A stretch of DNA of 27,400 nucleotides from Chara braunii (taxonomy: Eukaryota; Streptophyta; Charophyceae; Charales; Characeae), in the NCBI GenBank assembly GCA_003427395.1, contig BFEA01000154.1, forward strand, positions 875,538-902,937, given 5' to 3'. A model generated the notes under the pieces. That model was not told the origin of the DNA. It was given only the letters and a program-made list of their open reading frames with translations, and did no database searches. Position 1 is the stretch's first letter; every line of letters begins with the position of its first letter. This document shows, piece after piece, positions 20,927 to 27,400 of this stretch. The translations under genes were made by a program, and so were the position numbers.

Positions 20927-21117
20927 TGTAATAACCCTGTTCAGAAGTAGCCTGGGGCCCAGAACTCAGCCCCAGGCCACGCAGACCTGAGAAGGTCTGC
21001 GCTGGGCTGTGTGACCAAGACNTGTAATAACCCTGTTCAGAAGTAGCCTGGGGCCCAGAACTCAGCCCCAGGCCACGCAGACCTGAGAAGGTCTGCGCTG
21101 GGCTGTGTGACCAAGAC
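20927..21117 (+). repeat. First 95 bp of the 3' LTR present twice around a single N
   Basis: 20927-21021 and 21023-21117 are identical and separated by one N at 21022. Each equals the first 95 bp of the 5' LTR (13985-14079). The likely cause is two contig ends that overlap but were placed side by side, not a biological duplication. The true LTR start is one or the other. Confidence 0.9.
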
Positions 21118-22064
21118 ACGCCCAGGNCTGAGTCTGTCGAGTGTGGCTGTGTGACTACACGCTGCACACAGGAAATTCAAGAGTCAAAGTCAACTGTAGA
21201 GTCAAAGGTANCGCACCCAGGCCCTGGGATGGATACACTCACTTGTTGTGCGCAGGTACCCAGACAGCATCCAGGCCGGAGGGAATTCGGTTTCAGGCCA
21301 ATCTGAGCCCTCATTCGTATTGAGATCTGGACGACCGAGGGATACAGCAGCCGGGGTCTAGACCCCGCGTCAACACTACATAAGAGTTGACTTCCTGGCT
21401 TTGACATTATTCTTGCTGTCTTGCGTTGACGCTGCTTCAAAGCATGACTCCGCGGTGTTTGGCTTGACGCTGCGACACTGGACTAGCGCTGGCATTAGGC
21501 TGGCATTGGCGAGATAGCGGCAAGGCGCTGCTGGCTGGTACGCCGACTGGCTACATACTGTCTTCAAGGCTTGCTGACGTGGCAGCTGCCACGCATTGCT
21601 GCTGACGTGGCTGCTGCCACGTGTGATATCGCCAGGTCCAAGGGACCGGCATTGCTGCTTTTTTTGCGTCATCACTTCAAGGAGAAATCAAGGCTGTTGT
21701 ATCATCACTTCAGGAGGACATCGGGACTGTGAGGAGGTTGTGATACGTACCTGGATTCTTCATGTTGACAAGGCTCCAGCGCTGATTATGGTGTGATAAG
21801 GTGCCACGTGGCACATTGTGACAGGACTTCGATATGTGTTCAGATTACTGGTTACTGTGAGGTGGCGATCAAGGAAGGAGCCCGGAGAAGGAGTGGGCAT
21901 TGTGACTTCCTCTCCCTTGTCTTTCCTCCCTCCTTCCTCTTCGTCTGTGTATGATTATCTCACCTCTCTCCTTCTGGATACTGTTTGATTATTGGAACTA
22001 TCAGCGGCTCGATAATCTGGACTTGCATTGTCGACATTCGTATTCATAACTTGGGTTCATTGCA
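21023..22064 (+). repeat. 3' LTR
   Basis: 1,042 bp from TGTAATAACC to GGTTCATTGCA, followed by the GTTTC target duplication. Preceded (before the duplicated 95 bp) by a modestly purine-rich stretch ending GGCAGGAA at 20926, the probable polypurine tract, though it is a weak one. It contains two copies of the GCTGACGTGGC motif (21573 and 21601), each close to an inverted GCCACG, giving small GCTGCCACG-type palindromes. A further CCACGTGG palindrome (21804-21811) lies just before the part that matches the resolved 5' LTR. Three ambiguous positions (21022, 21127 and 21211) are present in or beside it. Confidence 0.92.
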
Positions 22065-22069
22065 GTTTC
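22065..22069. repeat. Target-site duplication, right copy
   Basis: GTTTC directly after the 3' LTR end, identical to 13980-13984. Before insertion the site read CATAGTTTCCCCTTTT, so the element landed just beside a T tract. Confidence 0.85.
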
Positions 22070-22072
22070 CCC

Positions 22073-22250
22073 TTTTTTTTTTTTTTTTTTTTAATTGAGG
22101 CCTTATGACTGAGGCTTCATTCTATTCAGCAGTGCATCAGCGCGGTTCCCTTTCTACCAGCAAATCAAAACTTTCCCCAAAGACATCCGCGCAATGCTTC
22201 CCCTTTGTATGGCCGGGGCAGCGTTCAACATCATTGATTGCTCGCTTCAT
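22073..22250 (-). repeat. Poly(T) plus retroelement-like tail, second copy
   Basis: A 20-T run (22073-22092) is followed by AATTGAGG and then the CCTTATG sequence that also begins this window at position 1. On the minus strand it reads as a 3' end with an A tail. The similarity to 1-155 fades after about 22250. No RT or other diagnostic coding is visible on the minus strand beyond it. It could be a SINE-like element, a LINE 3' end or a processed transcript. Confidence 0.5.
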
Positions 22251-22638
22251 TGTTTGGGAGCTTGTGACGGACAACCTCATGCTCCATGAGAAGTGTCTAC
22301 TGTCTGAGGGCATCCTGTGCGGAATGAGTAGTATGAACAACTATAAACATCTCCAAACTCACAAACCTAACTACTTGTAGCTAGTATTGAATCCTTCCCA
22401 CAATGCCAAACTGAAATTACTGAATGGCATTCTCCAGTGTTTTCCATGCCCAATTTTTGAATATTTGATGCAAGTTTCACTGGAGTTCTTGAATACTTCA
22501 TGCAAGTTTTAAGAATGGATGTCTTCAGACAGAGTCAAGAATTGAGCCGCAAGTTTTTATGATCCCGTTCATCAAGTCGCATGGTTTAACAAGTTATGAA
22601 ATACGCATGCCTGGATACAAACTCTCTATCTCCTGCAG
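22251..22638. other. Intron-like DNA upstream of the exon at 22639
   Basis: No gene recognised. The TACTTCATGCAAGTTT-type segment occurs twice in similar form (22464-22476 and 22496-22511), a small local duplication. The stretch ends in a good polypyrimidine tract and CAG (ACTCTCTATCTCCTGCAG, 22621-22638). Confidence 0.4.
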
Positions 22639-22858
22639 GAGCGTGTTGACCATTCCAAGCCACCCAGCGACCATCGACAAGGCCCTTATTGTGGGGCGGT
22701 CCTCCGCGACGGACCTTGAATGGCCTTTTTCAAGACCTCTGCGTGGAGTGGTCACTGCGGTTGATTCTGACTTACTCTCCTTGTCATCGATTACCTTTAT
22801 GAACTTCAATGAAGATGACTTTGCCCTGGAACCATGCAGCAAGTGCAAACAGTTTGCG
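22639..22858 (+). CDS. Internal exon of a fibrocystin-L (PKHD1L1)-like host gene
   Basis: A 220-bp open segment between a strong acceptor (CTCTCTATCTCCTGCAG ending at 22638) and a strong donor (GTGAGT at 22859). It encodes SVLTIPSHPATIDKALIVG, WPFSRPLRGVVTAVD, ITFMNFNEDDFALEPC and SKCKQFA. The pattern of ALIVGRS, a WPFSRPLRGVV segment and F.NFN.....AL..CS.C is what I associate with the region after the beta-helix repeats in fibrocystin-L-type proteins. This is recognition by eye. One base precedes the first full codon, so it is a phase-2 exon, compatible with the donor phase of the exon at 12988-13148, and the joined product stays open. It ends in phase 0. Later exons were not found with confidence. 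Confidence 0.55.
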
Positions 22859-22993
22859 GTGAGTGCAAGTGACCGTCCTCAGCAGCAACTCAGCTTCCTC
22901 AATAAGTTAACATCCACTTGACAACTGACAACCCAGTATTTATTATTGACTAATTATTAACATAGTCTTGATCAGGACAGCTGGATGGCCATT

Positions 22994-23251
22994 TTTTTCT
23001 TTTTTATTCATTTTCTCCTCTTAAACCACTAGTACCTTTGCCGCGTGGGCAGATAGGGGGCCTCGGGTGGGCCTCTGACCTTTTCGGAGGCTGAAACGAA
23101 ACGACGGCCGCCAATCAGGTTTATAAATGGCAGCTGTCGTTGGGCCCGGCCTCCGAAATTTTAGGAGTTAGCGAGAACGTCCACTTTTCCCTATTTTCCC
23201 AACACTGGCGGAGGTACTAGTGGTTAAAAAAAAAAAAAAAAAAAAAGAATA
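22994..23251. mobile_element. Foldback element with 17-bp target duplication and A tail
   Basis: A perfect 17-bp direct repeat, ACAGCTGGATGGCCATT, flanks it (22977-22993 and 23252-23268). Inside, TTAAACCACTAGTACC at 23021 is mirrored by its inverted complement ending at 23227 (GGTACTAGTGGTTAA). The arms pair further inward, imperfectly, through TTTTCGGAGGC and GCCTCCGAAATTTT. Outside these arms are a T-rich tract on the left and a 21-A run on the right (23226-23246). The core alone looks like a MITE of about 207 bp. A 17-bp duplication plus an A tail points instead to LINE-driven insertion. Confidence 0.7.
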
Positions 23252-23268
23252 ACAGCTGGATGGCCATT

Positions 23269-24503
23269 CAGACAGTCCAGATGTTAAGATAATCTGGGTG
23301 ATTCTTTGGATTAACTAAAGATATGCAAGGAAAATGAGCAAGAGCGATAGACAGAAAACCAAATTGCAATATCACGTGGAAGACCAGATAGTTGTGTCCC
23401 AAGCAGAAAGCACAATGCACTGAGATACAATCCAAATAAGAGCAATACAATGAACTCAAACGTCAATGTCAGCCTCTTCTCGCCACCATCAACAATGCAT
23501 CCAATGTTGCCGTTCTTGATTGGCACTCAGCGCCCAGCCTACCTCAATTAAGGACCTATACTAGCCTACACTATGACATGCAACCAGGAATCACTTCCAG
23601 CTGAAGACCAAAGTACATGACCATGCCTCTCATGCAGACTGCTGCTTGAACCAGGTACGTGTCTCTCCTCTCTCTCTTGCCTCACCCCCTTCTCACCCAC
23701 CATGTGTCTCCCCTACCTGAAGACCACCATCACCACCACCAGCATGTGCGCACGCGACCCTGGCTTTTGCTGCATGCGCCCGGTGCCCAAGCAGCGCCCT
23801 TCAGCACTGTGTGCCCGTGTGCGCCCAAGCCTTGCCTCACAGCCAGCCAGACAGCACCCAGTCCAGCAGCGTCGCCGCAAATCACGCAAGGCCAGAATGA
23901 GCTCTGCTGGGTGACGCACTTTCCTAAATGCAAAGTGCTGCCCTGCTCACGAGCAGCCTGGGCCTGCCTGGGCCTGGGGGCCACGCGCCCAGTAGCCTGG
24001 CTTCGGGCCAAAGTGTCTGCGCCCAGGCCCAATGCAGACAGTGGCCTGGGTGTGCAACAGTTAAGCAGCCCAACTGTGTGACGTGGCCAGCGTCACTCTC
24101 GCTGTAATTCTATTGGCTGAAAGGCCTCTGGCCATGTCGCTGCCTTTAAGAGCCCAGAGGCTCAAAATGTCGTGGTCACACTGGCTTGGGCCTTGTAACC
24201 TACTGGCGCTATGTAACTGTCTGGCACCCCCAAATGCAGAAATGACAAAAATAGGCCTCAAGTTGGAATGTGGGCCCACCTTCGCTTAGGGCGGGAATGA
24301 GGCTTGCTGGGGCCCCGACACTGTCGGGTAAACTGGCTTTGCGAGGCTCTTTCCTCGCAGATATGAATTTTCAGAAATGTGATGGCTATGTCTTCTCAGA
24401 AATGTGAAGATGAATTTGGATTGGACTATGGTGCGAATTCAAACCCTTTGCACAAGTTTGCAGTACCTGTGAAGTAGATTGTCGTCACCAGCAGCTGAGC
24501 TTC
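23269..24503. other. Unassigned DNA with a CG-rich middle
   Basis: No convincing gene. 23655-24300 is GC-rich with repeated CCTGGGC/GCCCAGG blocks. Pieces at about 23955-24085 (AGCAGCCTGGG, GGCCACGC, GTCTGCGC and TGTGTGAC in that order) recall the start of the LTR at 13985, so this may be a decayed relative of that LTR. A donor-like AACCAG/GTACGT at 23653 and acceptor-like TTCTCAG at 24399 exist, but no exon between or after them could be confirmed. Confidence 0.35.
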
Positions 24504-24506
24504 TTA

Positions 24507-24676
24507 GGGCATACTCACACTAGGCCCTCAAAATCATAAAACGGCAAAATGAGCCGCCAGATTTGAGTCCTTGTAAAAGGAGGACTCGATCTGGCCGCTC
24601 ATTTTGTGATTTTGTGATTTTGTGATTTTGTGACTTTGTGATTTTGTGATTTAGAGGGCCTAGTGTGAGTATGCTC
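24507..24676. mobile_element. Tourist/Harbinger-like MITE with TTA duplication
   Basis: A 170-bp hairpin with terminal inverted repeats sharing GCATACTCACACTAGGCC and continuing through TCAAAAT/ATTTAGA toward AAATGAGC and its complement. The outermost base pairs are GGGC on the left and GAGC on the right. TTA flanks both sides (24504-24506 and 24677-24679), the duplication typical of PIF/Harbinger (Tourist-like) elements. It is non-coding. The right arm has six TTTTGTGA units (24602-24649, one carrying C for T) where the left arm has only one or two, so the arms have diverged by tandem expansion. Confidence 0.8.
24602..24649 (+). repeat. Six tandem TTTTGTGA units in the MITE right arm
   Basis: 8-bp units at 24602, 24610, 24618, 24626, 24634 (CTTTGTGA) and 24642, all within the right arm of the hairpin element. 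Confidence 0.95.
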
Positions 24677-24679
24677 TTA

Positions 24680-26600
24680 GTGTGCTTGACTTCCGACAGC
24701 ATACAACTTTTGGACCAGGAATCATAGTTGCTATGATATGGACATTCAGTGTTGTGATACTGCCCATCAACCAAGGATATGACAAACTGTGTGATTTTTA
24801 TTTTATTTTTCTTAGTTCACAAATTCCAATTTTCAAGTATAATGAAGAAGTAAAAGAATGGTGTGAAGAATCACAATAAAATCTCGGCTACTTGGTTCAT
24901 CGGGCCGTGTATCACAGCTGTGCAGCCCGCACAAGTCGCCCGGGGCTCACCTGCAAGGGGACCCCGTGCAGGCGAAAATCAGTCCTTTCTTCTTTTTTTT
25001 TCCAGAAGGGGTGGGGGGGTTTCGCGCATGCCCAGAGGAGCCCAAATCCAGGCTCCTTTCTTTTTTCGAGTGCTGGCTGTCAAGGGGGGAGAAGGGGGGT
25101 TTCATGTCTGCCACCCCTCGATGTCGATGGCGTCCTCCAGCCGTCGATGCCGAGCTCCGCTCGTCATGAACCAGTCCTAGGGCCTACCCGAGCCCTCCTC
25201 GACCCGGTTGGCATTGTGGCCGAAGGTCTGCGAGCCCCTGCGGCGCGGCGGTCGCAACTGCAACCGCGGTTGTGACCGGCATGGTGTAGGGCCTTACCCT
25301 GTTAGACTTTCGAGCCTGAGTCGACCCGCGGCGGGTCCCAGTTGGCTCTGCTCCGCCCGATCTCGTGCTCAGGGCGCGGAGCGTTCGTCACCTAGTGCTT
25401 GCGATGGATGGGGATGGGCCATTTTGTGAGAGAGCTTCGACATTGAGGATGTAGCACTGCCCTCTCGCCGGATGGTAGTCCCGCCAATCTTTTCGTCAAG
25501 AGCAGTTTTCTTGATGCTTTTAGGTGTTCTCATGCAATAACTCCTTCCAATACACAAGCAGTCCAGGGAGTTTATTGAGGGTTTCGCTTCTTTTATGTGT
25601 AGGCCAAGCGTCATCCTTGGGCCACGCATCCATTCACTAAGCGGAGAGTCCCTATAGCCTCGTCGAGGCCGCGACTACCCTTTGGCTCGGGCCGGCGGAC
25701 CATGTCTCGCTGGTCCCCCAATGCCTCCCTAGGGTTTCGCCGGCTTCCCTCCTCGGCCAACCTATACGTGCCTTTCGTTGTCGCATACATCATGCATGTC
25801 TTTCCTTTGTCCAGCCTATGCATTTACCCTATACACCCCTTAGTCCTTTCAAGGCCCCATCCCGCATACATGCCCAAATTTTTCATTTTAAACTAGGCGG
25901 CCTTCTCAGCTGCCTCATGTCTTTGACTTTTGCTATAGCCTTCTCTGCTTTACACAAACATGCTTGAGCACTTATTCAAAGGCAAGGGTTAAGTCCACGA
26001 CCCGTTTTGACCTTCGTCCCACTTTCTCTTTGTCGCCCGACATTCCCGGGACCCACTCCCGCTCAATGTCTCTTTACGCTACTTACCTGCACATTCAACA
26101 CAATTTATGCAAGACATTCCCTACGTGGGGTCAACACATAATCCCTCCCACAGGCCCAAGTTCATTTTCCTTAGCCCTTTGTGCTTTCCTTTTCCTTTTT
26201 TCAGTCCAGGCCAATCTCTTCCCTTAGTCATGCAGTCGAGGTGTTTGTTGAGTCAATCTGACCTTGACAAAAGTACCAACTCTTTCCAGTCCCTCTTTCG
26301 GACTTGCCTCCTTTCAATTACTTAAGTGTCTTCTCCCTTTCCTTCTTGGCGGCACCAGGGACCGACGACCCTCCCCTTGCTCACTTTCTCCACCAAGTGA
26401 GGGCAGATTCCTTTCACCGTTCGTTCCCTGGCAATGTAACAGGTGAGTGGGGGAGGTTAGTTATATGCCAAGAGGGGTGAAGGGGACGGGGTAAAGTCAA
26501 GGCATTTAGAGTGTGAGAGAGGGATGACGAAGGGGAGAGGAAGGAGGTGGAAGGAGAATAAAGGCATGAGAGAGGAGGAGAAAGAGGATAGGGGAGGGGG
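24680..26600. other. No gene recognised; GC-rich then pyrimidine-rich DNA
   Basis: 24893-25420 is GC-rich with poly-T/poly-G patches and CG-dense segments such as GCGGCGCGGCGG. 25440-26450 has mixed composition, pyrimidine-rich on the plus strand. Open frames are all short, overlap one another and match no family I know. A small frame at 24682-24879 begins just past the MITE and is not supported by splice sites. No tRNA box A/box B pair or rRNA segment was noticed. Confidence 0.4.
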
Positions 26601-26603
26601 GAA

Positions 26604-26613
<10 letters not shown>

Positions 26614-26661
<48 letters not shown>
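26614..26661 (+). repeat. (GA)n microsatellite
   Basis: About 24 uninterrupted GA units within a longer purine-rich tract (26520-26661). The Ser/Leu- or Arg/Glu-repeat open frames through it come from the dinucleotide repeat. Confidence 0.97.
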
Positions 26662-26663
<2 letters not shown>

Positions 26664-26702
26664 CCTACTCCTAGTCAATTTGCCACCTACTTGTCCTACC
26701 GC

Positions 26703-26813
26703 CCTACCCAAGATCCTCTTTCTACACCTTGCTTCTCTGTGCCCCGTAGGTCATGGCNCCTACCCAAGATCCTCTTTCTACACCTTGCTTCTCTGTGCCC
26801 CGTAGGTCATGGC
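26703..26813 (+). repeat. 55-bp sequence duplicated around a single N
   Basis: 26703-26757 and 26759-26813 are identical and separated by one N at 26758. As with the duplicate at 20927-21117, this looks like an unmerged contig overlap next to a repeat-rich area, not real tandem duplication. Confidence 0.9.
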
Positions 26814-26880
26814 CTTGGGTTGATGGACGAGGTGACGAGGGAAGGGGGAGTGCAGCGGTCGGATATGGAGGATGGTTGAG

Positions 26881-27400
26881 GAAGATGGAGGAGGGAGATG
26901 GTGCGAGGTGGTTGGCTACAGTGGATGGGTGAAGAAGATGGAGGAGGGAGATGGTGTGAGGTGGATGGCTATGGTGTATGGGTGAAGGAGATGGAGGAGG
27001 GAGATGGTGCGAGGTGGATGGCTGTGGTGGATGGTTGAAGAAGATGGAGGAGGGGGACGGTGCGAGGTGGATGGCTATGGTGGATGGATGAAGAAGATGG
27101 AGGAGGGAGATGGTGTGAGGTGGATGGCTATGGTGGATGGCTATGGTGGATGGGTGAAGAAGATGGAGGAGGGAGATGGTGTGAGGTGGATGGCTATGGT
27201 GGATGGGTGAAGAAGATGGAGGAGGGAGATGGTGTGAGGTGGATGACTATGGTGAATGGGTGAAGAAGATGGAGGAGGGAGATGGTGTGAGGTGGATGGC
27301 TATGGTGGATGGGTGAAGGAGATGGAGGAGGGAGATGGTGCGAGGTGGATGGCTATGGTGGATGGTTGAAGAAGATGGAGGAGGTGGATGGCTATGGTGG
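26881..27400 (+). repeat. 53-bp minisatellite, nine to ten units, continuing past the window
   Basis: The core GTG(T/C)GAGGTGGATGGC recurs at 26901, 26954, 27007, 27060, 27113, 27179, 27232, 27285 and 27338. Spacing is exactly 53 bp, except for one 66-bp unit with an internal 13-bp duplication (GCTATGGTGGATG). The last unit is shortened. The unit is not a multiple of three, so the frame changes at every repeat and the Gly/Trp-rich open frames are not maintained as protein. G-rich on the plus strand throughout. Confidence 0.97.

Larger units (their letters stand above)
13985..22064 (+). mobile_element. Ty3/gypsy chromovirus LTR retrotransposon, recent but defective
   Basis: A complete unit with GTTTC duplications on both sides and two LTRs that begin TGTAATAACC and end GGTTCATTGCA. 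It has an initiator-Met-type primer-binding site, gag with a CCHC knuckle, and pol in the order protease, RT, RNase H. A remnant of integrase follows, with a chromodomain-like tail. That order is diagnostic of Ty3/gypsy, and the chromodomain suggests a chromovirus. Where both LTRs can be read (95 bp at the start and 259 bp at the end) I count two differences, so the insertion is young. Yet gag and pol carry several frameshifts and stops and the integrase catalytic core is absent, so it must have been mobilised by enzymes from another copy, or the damage is partly sequencing error. It lies in sense orientation inside the inferred host intron. Confidence 0.92.

Noticed and set aside
22105-22380. 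91-residue plus-strand open frame as an independent gene
   Set aside because: Overlaps a dispersed repeat tail with a poly(T) start; only part is shared with 1-155 and no domain is recognised.
23021-23227. CACTA/EnSpm or piggyBac element, because the arms contain CACTA and begin TTAA
   Set aside because: No matching 3-bp duplication at CACTA; the inverted repeat extends outward past both motifs, and a 17-bp duplication defines wider borders.
23592-23653. Possible small exon ending AACCAG/GTACGT
   Set aside because: A good donor, but no convincing acceptor and no recognisable peptide.
24400-24462. Possible further host exon (acceptor TTCTCAG at 24399, donor GTACCT at 24463, phase-0 compatible, 63 bp)
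   Set aside because: The splice sites are weak and the 21-residue product has no clear family match, so it is not called as a feature.
27004-27263. Gly/Trp/Met-rich repeat proteins at the window end
   Set aside because: Translation of a 53-bp minisatellite whose unit is not a multiple of three; the frame is not maintained.

Overview
This is a repeat-rich eukaryotic nuclear segment, best read as part of a streptophyte (plant-lineage) genome. The evidence is a short run of plant-type telomere units (AAACCCT), plant-style L1 LINEs with a C-terminal zinc-binding region, and a Ty3/gypsy chromovirus primed by an initiator-Met tRNA-like site. Two exons resemble fibrocystin-L (PKHD1L1-like) proteins, which I associate with algae and protists more than with flowering plants. 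A charophyte alga such as Chara is my guess, not something proved by the sequence.

Layout. 1-694: non-coding, with a divergent retroelement-tail copy and four telomere-like units. 695-11092 (minus strand): two related, broken L1-type LINEs joined end to end. LINE B (5151 to about 11092) keeps ORF1, endonuclease and reverse transcriptase but stops just past the RT thumb. LINE A (695-5150) starts inside the endonuclease and runs to a zinc-binding C-terminus, a 3' UTR made of about 40-bp degenerate repeats, and a 20-nt A tail. The reading frame crosses the B/A junction without a break. 11093-12987: no gene seen.

12988-13148 and 22639-22858 (plus strand) look like two consecutive exons of one host gene. 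Both have good splice sites and their phases match (phase 2 to phase 2). The roughly 9.5-kb intron between them holds a hairpin MITE-like repeat and a complete LTR retrotransposon (13985-22064). That element is delimited by TG...CA LTR ends and a perfect 5-bp target duplication, GTTTC.

The LTR element has a primer-binding site, a probable 1,012-nt leader intron carrying 12 copies of a GCTGACGTGGCA-like (ACGT-core, bZIP/ABRE-type) motif, a frameshifted gag with a CCHC knuckle, and a broken pol (protease, RT, RNase H). The integrase catalytic core is missing, but the integrase C-terminal module and a chromodomain-like tail remain. Its LTRs are almost identical where both can be read, so the insertion is recent although the coding region is already defective.

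22859-27400: a foldback element with a 17-bp target duplication and an A tail, a Tourist/Harbinger-like MITE with TTA duplication, GC-rich unassigned DNA, a GA microsatellite, and a 53-bp minisatellite to the window end. Assembly problems are visible: a 745-N gap in the 5' LTR, and two single Ns each flanked by perfect direct duplicates (95 bp and 55 bp). No complete intact protein-coding gene, tRNA, rRNA or CRISPR was found.
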